Assembly: GCA_947002045.1 (NCBI GenBank)
Contig: CAMQJB010000056.1
Coordinates: 1-12,553 of the forward strand
DNA: 12,553 nucleotides
Direction of reading: 5' to 3'
Source: an uncultured Collinsella sp.
GTDB taxonomy: Bacteria > Actinomycetota > Coriobacteriia > Coriobacteriales > Coriobacteriaceae
Shown one piece after another: positions 6,787-12,553 of this stretch. A model generated the notes under the pieces. That model was given only the letters and a program-made list of their open reading frames with translations, was not told where the DNA came from and made no database searches. Position 1 is the first letter of the stretch, and the number at the start of each line of letters is the position of its first letter. The translations under genes and the position numbers were made by a program.

Positions 6787-6796
6787 GCCCTCGCCT

Positions 6797-6836
6797 AACC
6801 TGCCAAAAAGGGACAGGTTTATTTTGGCAGGTTTTA
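6797..6836 (+). terminator. Hairpin after rph, probable terminator
   Basis: Perfect 12-bp stem, AACCTGCCAAAA (6797-6808) with TTTTGGCAGGTT (6822-6833), 13-nt loop, then TT-A. The loop contains a further copy of the 3' arm core, CAGGTT (6814-6819), which could pair with AACCTG (6797-6802) instead. The U tract is short, so termination may be partial. It lies 10 nt after the rph stop codon. Confidence 0.65.
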
Positions 6837-6944
6837 TCTGGGAAAACGTCGAAGTATAAGACTGCCGTTGATTGAGACGGGAGAGAGGCCGAAGTCCTCG
6901 TCGTCCTCAACTCGGCATTGCTATAGAGACAAAGGAGACCAGCT

Positions 6945-7586
6945 ATGGCACTTGAGAAGATTGACATCGACACCCTCGACCCGGCGGCGACCATCGTCGT
7001 GGCAACCGGCAACGCCCATAAGCTCACCGAGATCGAGGCCATTTTGGGCAAGGTCATGCCCGAGGTGCGCTTTGTGGCGCTCGGCCAGCTGGGCGATTTT
7101 GAGGACCCCGAGGAAAACGGCACGACGTTTTTGGAGAACGCCATCATCAAGGCGCAGGCTGCGGTCGAGGAGACGGGCCTTATGGCCATCGCCGACGACT
7201 CCGGCTTGGTCGTCGATGCGTTGGACGGCGAGCCGGGCGTGTATAGCGCGCGCTATGCGGGCGTGCATGGCGACGATGCCGCCAACAACGCCAAGCTTCT
7301 CGTTAACCTGGAAGGCGTGGCAGACGAGGACCGTACCGCGCGCTTTATGAGCGTCGTCGCGCTTATCGATACGGACGGCCTGGTCACCTATGGCGAGGGC
7401 GCCTGCGAAGGCGTTATCGCGCACGAGGGCCGCGGCGAACACGGTTTTGGCTACGACCCGCTGTTCCTGCCGGTCGATACGCCGGGCAAGACCATGGCCG
7501 AGCTCACGGCGGACGAGAAGAACGCCATCAGCCATCGTTTCCATGCGCTCGAGCATCTGTCCGCCAAGCTGACGGGCGAGGAGTAG
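6945..7586 (+). CDS. rdgB: XTP/dITP pyrophosphatase (non-canonical purine NTP hydrolase)
   Basis: Hydrolyses XTP, ITP and dITP to monophosphates and so keeps deaminated purines out of DNA and RNA. The protein is 213 aa, slightly longer than the family's roughly 200 aa because of about 15 extra N-terminal residues. It has ATGNAHK (20-26), ENGTTFLENA (57-66), DDSGL (84-88) with the general-base Asp, GFGYDP (167-172) and KN-ISHR (192-198), all typical of the RdgB/HAM1 family. The ATG has AAAGGAGA 7 nt upstream. A hairpin separates it from rph. dtd starts 3 nt after its stop codon, so the two are co-transcribed and perhaps translationally coupled. Confidence 0.96.
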   Translation: MALEKIDIDTLDPAATIVVATGNAHKLTEIEAILGKVMPEVRFVALGQLGDFEDPEENGTTFLENAIIKAQAAVEETGLMAIADDSGLVVDALDGEPGVYSARYAGVHGDDAANNAKLLVNLEGVADEDRTARFMSVVALIDTDGLVTYGEGACEGVIAHEGRGEHGFGYDPLFLPVDTPGKTMAELTADEKNAISHRFHALEHLSAKLTGEE

Positions 7587-7589
7587 ACC

Positions 7590-8036
7590 GTGCGTGCGGT
7601 GGTGCAGCGCGTGCTCAACGCCAGCGTGACAGTCGACGGCGAGTGCGTGGGCCGTATTGGACGCGGCTACTTGGTGCTGCTGGGCGTGGGCCACGGCGAC
7701 ACACGCGCCGAAGCCGACAAGCTGTGGGGCAAGCTCCGCGGGCTGCGTATCAACGAGGACGAGAACGGCAAGACCAACTTGGCGCTGGCGGATGTCGACG
7801 GCGAGGTGCTCGTGGTGTCGCAGTTCACGCTGTTTGCCGACTGCCGCCACGGCCGCCGTCCGTCGTTTACGGACGCCGGCGCGCCCGATGTCGCTAACGA
7901 ACTTTACGAGTACTTTCTGACACTCGTCGCTCAGGACGTTGAGCATGTGGCGCACGGTATCTTTGGCGCCGATATGAAGGTCGACCTGGTCAACGACGGT
8001 CCGTTCACCATCGTCCTCGACACCGATAGTCTGTAA
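7590..8036 (+). CDS. dtd: D-aminoacyl-tRNA deacylase
   Basis: Removes D-amino acids, and glycine mischarged on tRNA-Ala, from tRNA in the cytosol; the family acts as a homodimer. The protein is 148 aa, the normal size. It begins MRAVVQRV, has SQFTLFAD (77-84) followed by GRRPSF (88-93), and ends with NDGPFT (135-140), which holds the Gly-cisPro pair (137-138) that reads chirality. The start is GTG; the ribosome site GAGGAG lies inside the end of rdgB, 6 nt before it. Only 3 nt separate it from rdgB. No convincing terminator follows. Confidence 0.96.
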   Translation: MRAVVQRVLNASVTVDGECVGRIGRGYLVLLGVGHGDTRAEADKLWGKLRGLRINEDENGKTNLALADVDGEVLVVSQFTLFADCRHGRRPSFTDAGAPDVANELYEYFLTLVAQDVEHVAHGIFGADMKVDLVNDGPFTIVLDTDSL

Positions 8037-8069
8037 GTAGTCAATTTGGGACCGGGCTTTTTTAGCTGC

Positions 8070-8099
8070 TTGCGTATGGCTGCAACAGGGTGCTATAGT
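8070..8099 (+). promoter_or_regulatory. Probable promoter of veg-ispE
   Basis: Extended -10 TG-C-TATAGT (TATAGT at 8094-8099, five of six matches) with TTGCGT (8070-8075) as a weak -35 at 18-bp spacing. Transcription would start near 8106, leaving a leader of about 60 nt before veg. It lies in the only sizeable gap between dtd and veg. Confidence 0.55.
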
Positions 8100-8166
8100 A
8101 TTAGAGTTTTGTCTATCTTAGGGGTATTATCCTCTTTTTGAATTGCACCCTCTGGAGGCCCTATTC

Positions 8167-8463
8167 ATGGAAGAGACGGAAGTCAATCACGTCGACGACA
8201 TCCACGAGAAGCTGACCGATATGGTGGGCGATCGCGTCAAGGTTAAGGCCAACATGGGCCGCACCCGCGTCATCGAGCGCATGGGCACCATCAAGAGCGT
8301 CCACCCCGCCGTCTTTATCGTCGAGGTTGACGAGCGTCGCGGCCGCAAATCGCGTCAGTCCTACCAGTATATCGATGTCCTTACCGGCCAGGTCGAACTG
8401 TTCGACCCCGAGAGTGGCGAGCATATCTTTACCCCGCTCGGCAACCAGCTCGAGGAGCACTAA
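8167..8463 (+). CDS. veg: Veg family protein
   Basis: A small cytosolic protein of 98 aa, close to the roughly 86 aa of Bacillus subtilis Veg, which has been linked to biofilm matrix gene control and spore germination; the molecular role is unclear. The shared core is GDRVKVKANMGR (21-32), RVIERMGTI (34-42), HPAVFIVEVD (46-55) and SYQYIDVLTGQVEL (65-78). The C-terminus is a little longer and acidic. The ATG at 8167 has GGAGG 8 nt upstream; an in-frame TTG at 8143 lies before that site and is not needed. It directly precedes ispE with a 2-nt gap. The B. subtilis order (veg, sspF, ispE) is similar, which supports both assignments. Confidence 0.9.
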   Translation: MEETEVNHVDDIHEKLTDMVGDRVKVKANMGRTRVIERMGTIKSVHPAVFIVEVDERRGRKSRQSYQYIDVLTGQVELFDPESGEHIFTPLGNQLEEH

Positions 8464-8465
8464 CG

Positions 8466-9362
8466 GTGACCGATCGGTCCCTCATCCTTACCGCGCCGGC
8501 AAAAATTAACCTCTATCTGGGGGTTCATACCGAGCGCGACGCCCGCGGCTATCACAGGGTCGATTCCCTGATGGCAGCCGTCGGTCTAGCCGATACCGTG
8601 ACGGTCACGCCGGCGCAGGCGTTGACCGTCCAGACGGTTCCGGCATCCGATTTTCCCATGCAAAAAAATACGGCCTATCGGGCGGCAATCGCTATGGCCG
8701 AGCGTTACGGTCGCGATGCCAACGTGTGCGTGACGATCGAAAAGCGTATCCCGCTGTGCGCCGGCCTGGGAGGCCCCTCGACGGATGCCGCTGCGGTCAT
8801 CGTTGCCTTGGCCGAGCTGTGGGGTATCGACCGCGCCGACCCCGCGCTCGATGACATCGCTCGCGGTATCGGCGCCGACGTGCCGTTCTTTTTGCACACG
8901 AGTCCCGCATTCTACGTCGGCGGGGGAGATGTGCTGGCCACTGAGTATCCTGTGCTTCTGGCGACACCTGTCGTATTGGTCAAACCGCACGAGACGAGCA
9001 TTTCAACGGTTGAAGCGTATCGACGATTTGATGAGAGCCCGGTGCCCGCGGAAAAACCCGATGCGATTGCTTCTGTCTTACGCGCCGGCGATGCCGAGGC
9101 GGCATATGCGCTCGTTCATAACAATCTGGGCGTCATATCCGCGCAGATGGAGCCGCGGATTCAGGCAGTTCTCGACTGGCTGCGCGCACAGGAGGGAACC
9201 GTTGCCGTGGACGTGTGTGGTTCGGGTGCTTGCTCGTTTGCCATTTGCGATACCGTCGCTGCAGCAGCCCATCTTGCGGGAGCTGCCCAGCAAAATGGCT
9301 GGTGGGCCTGCGCGACTGAGCTTATTCCCAACACGGTTCAAATCGACGCGCCAAAGAAATAA
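8466..9362 (+). CDS. ispE: 4-diphosphocytidyl-2-C-methyl-D-erythritol kinase
   Basis: ATP-dependent GHMP kinase of the MEP pathway for isoprenoid precursors. The protein is 298 aa, normal length. It has APAKINLYLGV (10-20) with Lys13, GYHRVDSL (28-35), the ATP loop PLCAGLGGPSTDAA (96-109), GADVPFF (136-142) with the expected catalytic Asp138, and GSGA (252-255). The ATP loop has Pro104 and Thr106 where most IspE have Gly and Ser (GLGGGSSD); the rest is intact. The start is GTG, with GAGGAG inside the end of veg 8 nt upstream and a 2-nt gap to the veg stop, so translational coupling is likely. The next feature is a tRNA gene 49 nt on, without a terminator between. Confidence 0.96.
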   Translation: MTDRSLILTAPAKINLYLGVHTERDARGYHRVDSLMAAVGLADTVTVTPAQALTVQTVPASDFPMQKNTAYRAAIAMAERYGRDANVCVTIEKRIPLCAGLGGPSTDAAAVIVALAELWGIDRADPALDDIARGIGADVPFFLHTSPAFYVGGGDVLATEYPVLLATPVVLVKPHETSISTVEAYRRFDESPVPAEKPDAIASVLRAGDAEAAYALVHNNLGVISAQMEPRIQAVLDWLRAQEGTVAVDVCGSGACSFAICDTVAAAAHLAGAAQQNGWWACATELIPNTVQIDAPKK

Positions 9363-9397
9363 AAATTTCTCTAGCACGCGACGAAAATCTTTGTTAC

Positions 9398-9403
9398 TAT
9401 AGT
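9398..9403 (+). promoter_or_regulatory. Possible -10 box of tRNA-Pro
   Basis: TATAGT lies 8 nt before the tRNA 5' end, in a short AT-rich gap after ispE. No good -35 exists at 16-18 bp. The tRNA might instead be processed from an ispE read-through transcript. Confidence 0.4.
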
Positions 9404-9411
9404 CGAGCTAA

Positions 9412-9488
9412 CGGGTTGTGGCTCAGTTTGGTAGAGCACTGCGTTCGGGACGCAGGGGTCGCTGGTTCAAATCCAGTCAACCCGACCA
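9412..9488 (+). tRNA. tRNA-Pro, anticodon CGG
   Basis: Complete 77-nt cloverleaf. The acceptor stem is CGGGTTG with CAACCCG. The D arm is GCTC/GAGC. The anticodon arm is CTGCG-TTCGGGA-CGCAG, giving anticodon CGG (reads CCG, proline). The T arm is GCTGG-TTCAAAT-CCAGT, followed by discriminator A and encoded CCA. All stems pair. A classical terminator follows 9 nt downstream. Confidence 0.97.
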
Positions 9489-9497
9489 GAGCATGAG

Positions 9498-9527
9498 AAG
9501 GGACCGCTTCTTGCGGTCCCTTTTTTT
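9498..9527 (+). terminator. Rho-independent terminator of tRNA-Pro
   Basis: Perfect 10-bp stem, AAGGGACCGC (9498-9507) with GCGGTCCCTT (9513-9522), 5-nt loop, and a run of seven T (9521-9527). Confidence 0.95.
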
Positions 9528-9535
9528 AGCTATTG

Positions 9536-9564
9536 TTGTGATACCGCGGCACCCGCGGTATACT
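9536..9564 (+). promoter_or_regulatory. Promoter of tatA
   Basis: TTGTGA (9536-9541, four of six -35 matches), 17-bp spacer, TATACT (9559-9564, five of six -10 matches). Start would be near 9571, with a leader of about 30 nt. It follows the tRNA-Pro terminator directly, so tatA has its own promoter. Confidence 0.65.
9541..9561. promoter_or_regulatory. 21-bp palindrome inside the tatA promoter, operator candidate
   Basis: Perfect inverted repeat, ATACCGCGG (9541-9549), CAC, CCGCGGTAT (9553-9561). It fills the whole spacer and overlaps the last base of the -35 and the first half of the -10. A repressor dimer bound here would block RNA polymerase. It is not followed by a T run, so it is not a terminator. 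The cognate regulator is not in the window. Confidence 0.6.
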
Positions 9565-9600
9565 CATTCGAGCTTGTCTCGCTGTATTGTGGAGGTCTAC

Positions 9601-9876
9601 ATGTTTGGACTGAGGGCTCCTGAGCTCATCATTATTCTCGTCGTTGTCTTGATCATCTTCGGGCCTAAGAACCTGCCGAAGCTCGGCAAGTCTCTCGGCT
9701 CTACCGTCAAGAATATCCGCGAGGGTATGGAGGGCGACGATAAGGGCGAAACCAAGCAGGCCGAGGACGTTGTGGTCGAGGAGTCCAAGGAGGACAAGGA
9801 GATCGCAGAGCTCGAGGCCAAGCTCGCTGCTGCCAAGAAAAAGCAGGCAGAGGACAGCGACGCGGACGCAGAGTAG
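9601..9876 (+). CDS. tatA: Sec-independent (Tat) translocase protein TatA
   Basis: Forms the pore-like part of the twin-arginine system that exports folded proteins across the inner membrane. The protein is 91 aa. It has a single N-terminal membrane helix (about 8-21), the hinge FGPKNLPKLG (20-29), an amphipathic helix (about 26-43), and a charged, mostly helical tail of Glu, Lys and Ala. That is the TatA/E architecture. The tail lacks the length usual for TatB. GGAGG lies 5 nt before the ATG. The gene stands alone between two terminators. No tatC is in the window, so the rest of the system must be encoded elsewhere. Confidence 0.92.
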   Translation: MFGLRAPELIIILVVVLIIFGPKNLPKLGKSLGSTVKNIREGMEGDDKGETKQAEDVVVEESKEDKEIAELEAKLAAAKKKQAEDSDADAE

Positions 9877-9901
9877 TCCCATCCCTTTGGGGTGAGCACC
9901 T

Positions 9902-9934
9902 GACCGGCTTGCCCGCAGGCTAGCCGGTCTTTTT
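9902..9934 (+). terminator. Rho-independent terminator of tatA
   Basis: Stem GACCGGCT (9902-9909) with AGCCGGTC (9922-9929), an inner GCC/GGC stem, then TTTTT (9930-9934). It starts 26 nt after the tatA stop codon. Confidence 0.92.
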
Positions 9935-9941
9935 CGTTTTG

Positions 9942-9967
9942 TTGACAGTTGATCGTTACATCATAGT
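9942..9967 (+). promoter_or_regulatory. Probable promoter of greA
   Basis: A perfect -35 box, TTGACA (9942-9947), follows the tatA terminator. The best -10 is CATAGT (9962-9967), four of six matches, at an unusually short 14-bp spacing. At 17 bp there is no -10 resemblance. The position fits, but the -10 is uncertain. Confidence 0.45.
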
Positions 9968-9982
9968 TGGGGAGATATCCGT

Positions 9983-10453
9983 ATGGACGCAAGCCAGATC
10001 GTACTGACCGCTGAGGGCCGCCAGAAGCTCGTCGAGGAGCTCGCTTGGCGTGAGGGCGATTACGCCAAGGAGATCGTCGAGGACATCAAGGAAGCCCGCG
10101 CGTTCGGCGACCTTTCGGAGAACTCCGAGTACGATGCCGCCAAGGACAAGCAGGCCCAGAATGCTGCTCGCATTGCCGAGATTCAGGCCATCCTCGCCAA
10201 CGCTCAGGTTGCTGCCACCACGGGCGATCTGACCGTCTCCATCGGTTCCACCGTTTCTCTGATCGATCCCAACGGTGAGGTCATGGAAGTCACGCTCGTC
10301 GGTACCACCGAGACCAACTCGCTCGAGCACAAGATCTCCAACGAGTCTCCGGTCGGCCACGCCATTATCGGTCACGGCGAGGGCGACTCCGTTGAGGTCG
10401 TTACGCCTTCTGGCAAGACCCGCGTCTACACCATCGCAAAGATCGCACGCTAG
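9983..10453 (+). CDS. greA: Transcription elongation factor GreA
   Basis: Enters the RNA polymerase secondary channel and stimulates cleavage of backtracked transcripts. The protein is 156 aa, the normal length. The N-terminal coiled coil (about 1-78) carries the tip sequence FGDLSENSEYDAAK (41-54), with the acidic tip residues Asp43 and Glu46. The C-terminal FKBP-like domain covers about 83-156 and ends with the usual pattern around TPSGKTRVYTIAKI. GGGGAG lies 8 nt before the ATG. It has its own promoter candidate and is followed 79 nt later by lysS, with a hairpin between. Confidence 0.97.
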   Translation: MDASQIVLTAEGRQKLVEELAWREGDYAKEIVEDIKEARAFGDLSENSEYDAAKDKQAQNAARIAEIQAILANAQVAATTGDLTVSIGSTVSLIDPNGEVMEVTLVGTTETNSLEHKISNESPVGHAIIGHGEGDSVEVVTPSGKTRVYTIAKIAR

Positions 10454-10457
10454 ACCA

Positions 10458-10514
10458 CGGTCCCGCGTAAAGGTATGTTTTCGCTCCCTGGGACCGAATC
10501 CTGGGGAGCGTTTT
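10458..10514 (+). promoter_or_regulatory. greA-lysS hairpin with a competing alternative stem
   Basis: Hairpin A is CGCTCCC (10482-10488) with GGGAGCG (10504-10510), with an inner GGA/TCC stem, followed by TTTT-A-G-TTT: a terminator. Hairpin B is CGGTCCC (10458-10464) with GGGACCG (10490-10496). B uses bases in the loop of A and they interleave, so both cannot form as simple hairpins. This could be a terminator/antiterminator pair upstream of lysS, or a greA terminator with a chance alternative. Confidence 0.55.
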
Positions 10515-10532
10515 AGTTTGAGGAGCTAACTT

Positions 10533-12497
10533 ATGGCAGAGAACCAGAACGTCGCCGATCAGGCCTCGACGCTCAACGACGAGCGCGCCACGCGTCTGGC
10601 AAAGCGCGCCGCCCTGTTCGAGGCGGGCCAGAACCCCTATCCCGAGCACTCCGAGATCGAGGACTATGTCGTCGACATTGAGGCCAAATATGCCGATCTT
10701 GCCGATGGCGAGGATACTGAGGACGTCGTGAAGATCGGCGGCCGCGTGGTCGCCAAGCGCGGTCAGGGCAAGATCATGTTTATCGTCGTGCGCGACGCTA
10801 CCGCCGAGATTCAGCTGTTCTGCCGCATCAACGACATGGACGAGGCAGCTTGGAATACGCTCAAGGCTCTCGACCTTGGCGATATCCTGGGCGTGACCGG
10901 CGTGGTTGTTCGCACCAAGCGCGGCCAGCTCTCCGTTGCCCCCAAGAGCGCGACGCTGCTCTCCAAGGCCGTTCGCCCGCTGCCCGAGAAGTTCCACGGC
11001 CTCTCCGACAAGGAGACCCGCTATCGTCAGCGCTATGTCGACCTGATTGCCAACGACGATGTTCGCGAGACCTTCCGCAAGCGCTCGCAGATTCTCTCCA
11101 CCTTCCGCCGCTTTATGGAGTCCGACGGCTACATGGAGGTCGAGACCCCCATCCTGCAGACCATTCAGGGCGGCGCTACGGCCAAGCCGTTCATCACGCA
11201 CTTCAACGCGCTCGATCAGGAGTGCTACCTGCGCATTGCTACCGAGCTGCACCTCAAGCGCTGCATCGTCGGTGGCTTTGAGCGCGTCTTCGAGATCGGC
11301 CGCATCTTCCGCAACGAGGGTATGGATCTCACCCACAACCCCGAGTTCACCACGATGGAGGCCTACCGTGCCTTCTCCGACCTCGAGGGCATGAAGGCGC
11401 TCGCCCAGGGTGTCATCAAGGCTGCCAACAAGGCCATCGGCAACCCCGAGGTCATTGAGTACCAGGGTCAGACCATCGATCTTTCCGGTGAGTGGGCAAG
11501 CCGTCCCATGACCGACATCGTCTCGAACGTGCTCGGCAAGCAGGTCACCATCGACACGCCGGTCGAGGAGCTTGCCGCCGCCGCACGCGAGAAGGGCCTG
11601 GAGATTAAGCCCGAGTGGACTGCTGGCAAGATCATCGCCGAGATTTACGATGAGCTGGGCGAGGACACCATCGTCAACCCGACCTTCGTATGCGATTACC
11701 CCATCGAGGTCAGCCCGCTTGCCAAGCGTTTTGAGGACGATCCGCGCCTGACGCACCGCTTTGAGCTGGTCATCGCCGGCCATGAGTACGCCAACGCATT
11801 CTCCGAGCTCAATGACCCGATCGACCAGGCCGAGCGCTTTGCTGCCCAGATGGCCGAGAAGGCCGGCGGCGACGACGAGGCTATGGAGTACGACGAGGAC
11901 TACGTGCGCGCCCTCGAGTACGGTATGCCTCCCGCGGGCGGCATCGGCATCGGCATCGACCGCGTGGTCATGCTGCTCACCAACCAGGCTTCCATTCGCG
12001 ACGTCCTGCTGTTCCCGCACATGAAGCCCGAGAAGGGTTTCCAGTCCGGTGCCGCCGCTGCCAAGGCTGCCGAGGCCGGCAACGCCGCAAGCCCGTTCGT
12101 CAAGCCGCTCAAGCCCACGCTCGATTACTCCAAGATCGCCGTTGAGCCGCTGTTCGAGGAATTCGTCGACTTTGATACCTTCTCCAAGAGCGATTTCCGC
12201 GCTGTGAAGGTCAAGGCATGCGAGGCCGTCAAGAAGTCCAAGAAGCTGCTGAACTTTACGCTCGACGACGGCACCGGCACCGACCGCACCATCCTCTCCG
12301 GCATCCATGGCTACTATGAGCCCGAGGACCTGGTCGGCAAGACCTTGCTCGCCATCACCAATCTGCCTCCGCGCAAGATGATGGGTATTCCCAGCTGCGG
12401 TATGCTGATCAGCGCCATCCACGAGGAGGAGGGCGAGGAGCGCCTCAACCTGATTCAGCTCGACGCTTCCATCCCCGCCGGCGCAAAGATGTACTAA
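10533..12497 (+). CDS. lysS: Lysyl-tRNA synthetase (class II) with C-terminal tRNA-binding domain
   Basis: Charges tRNA-Lys with lysine in the cytosol. The protein is 654 aa, against about 490-510 for ordinary bacterial LysRS. The anticodon-binding OB domain covers about 65-145. The class II core has FRNEGMDLTHNPEFT (259-273, motif 2) and GGIGIGIDR (469-477, motif 3), and ends near 501 with FPHMKPE. An Ala-rich linker (about 502-530) leads to a second OB domain (about 546-654) of the EMAPII/Trbp111/MetRS C-terminal type. This domain is marked by SDFRAVKV (553-560), ILSGI (587-591), LPPRKMMGIPSCGML (611-625) and a closing DASIPAGAKM. GAGGAG lies 7 nt before the ATG. It follows greA, and a hairpin pair in the gap may control it. 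The frame is open throughout, so the fusion is not a sequencing artefact of a frameshift. Confidence 0.97.
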   Translation: MAENQNVADQASTLNDERATRLAKRAALFEAGQNPYPEHSEIEDYVVDIEAKYADLADGEDTEDVVKIGGRVVAKRGQGKIMFIVVRDATAEIQLFCRINDMDEAAWNTLKALDLGDILGVTGVVVRTKRGQLSVAPKSATLLSKAVRPLPEKFHGLSDKETRYRQRYVDLIANDDVRETFRKRSQILSTFRRFMESDGYMEVETPILQTIQGGATAKPFITHFNALDQECYLRIATELHLKRCIVGGFERVFEIGRIFRNEGMDLTHNPEFTTMEAYRAFSDLEGMKALAQGVIKAANKAIGNPEVIEYQGQTIDLSGEWASRPMTDIVSNVLGKQVTIDTPVEELAAAAREKGLEIKPEWTAGKIIAEIYDELGEDTIVNPTFVCDYPIEVSPLAKRFEDDPRLTHRFELVIAGHEYANAFSELNDPIDQAERFAAQMAEKAGGDDEAMEYDEDYVRALEYGMPPAGGIGIGIDRVVMLLTNQASIRDVLLFPHMKPEKGFQSGAAAAKAAEAGNAASPFVKPLKPTLDYSKIAVEPLFEEFVDFDTFSKSDFRAVKVKACEAVKKSKKLLNFTLDDGTGTDRTILSGIHGYYEPEDLVGKTLLAITNLPPRKMMGIPSCGMLISAIHEEEGEERLNLIQLDASIPAGAKMY

Positions 12498-12500
12498 CTA

Positions 12501-12528
12501 GTTACGCGGTTTTACCAAACCGCGTAAC
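12501..12528. repeat. 12-bp perfect inverted repeat after lysS
   Basis: GTTACGCGGTTT (12501-12512), loop TACC, AAACCGCGTAAC (12517-12528), starting 3 nt after the lysS stop codon. There is no T run on either strand, so it lacks the second half of a classical terminator. It may still end or protect the lysS transcript. Confidence 0.7.
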
Positions 12529-12553
12529 GGCTCGACGCTGCGCGGGCCGCATT

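Noticed and set aside
6918..6927. Extended -10 (TG-C-TATAGA) before rdgB
   Set aside because: Transcription would start inside or beside the ribosome site, leaving no usable leader.
6921..7955. 344-codon minus-strand open frame opposite rdgB and dtd
   Set aside because: Shadow of two genes with intact catalytic motifs; no ribosome site or domain of its own.
8051..8064. T run after dtd as a terminator
   Set aside because: No compact hairpin precedes it; the only pairing (CGGTCC with GGACCG) has a loop of about 50 nt.
10401..12422. 673-codon minus-strand open frame opposite lysS
   Set aside because: Same cause: the mirror of a conserved GC-rich gene, with no recognisable domain.

Overview
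The window reads as chromosomal core sequence from a high-GC, gut-type actinobacterium. I think of Collinsella or a close relative (class Coriobacteriia). That is an inference from the look of the proteins, from a Veg-IspE gene pair in a GC-rich genome, from a MurE without the diaminopimelate signature and from a lysyl-tRNA synthetase with an extra C-terminal domain. No search was run. Codon use looks uniform, and I see no transposase, integrase, phage gene, CRISPR array or toxin module.

Left end, 1-355, minus strand: a tRNA-Val(UAC) gene at 223-298 has its own promoter and terminator. The last 18 nt of this tRNA, plus the terminator, are repeated exactly at 1-55. The 130 bp between the two copies is packed with tiny perfect hairpins. 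This is the least ordinary part of the window. Next comes asnB (356-2224, minus), a glutamine-dependent asparagine synthetase. It is followed by a 399-bp divergent intergenic region with a strong terminator-like hairpin that faces asnB.

Middle, 2624-8036, plus strand: a MurE-type ligase, a Cof-like HAD hydrolase, glutamate racemase (murI), RNase PH (rph), the XTP/dITP pyrophosphatase (rdgB) and D-aminoacyl-tRNA deacylase (dtd). murE and murI both serve peptidoglycan stem-peptide synthesis. rph, rdgB and dtd serve RNA processing and quality control of nucleotides and charged tRNA. A hairpin separates rph from rdgB, and rdgB and dtd are 3 nt apart.

Right part, 8040-12553, plus strand: a promoter precedes the tightly spaced pair veg-ispE. 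Then come tRNA-Pro(CGG) with a classical terminator, tatA behind a promoter whose spacer is almost entirely a perfect palindrome, a terminator, greA behind a perfect -35 box, and lysS. The greA-lysS gap can fold into two competing hairpins. LysS carries a C-terminal EMAPII/Trbp111-type tRNA-binding domain.

I do not find a new multi-gene system here. The points worth following are non-coding or single-gene ones: the duplicated tRNA tail with its hairpin block, the hairpin before asnB, the tatA operator-like palindrome, the greA-lysS switch, the MurE specificity loop and the LysRS fusion.
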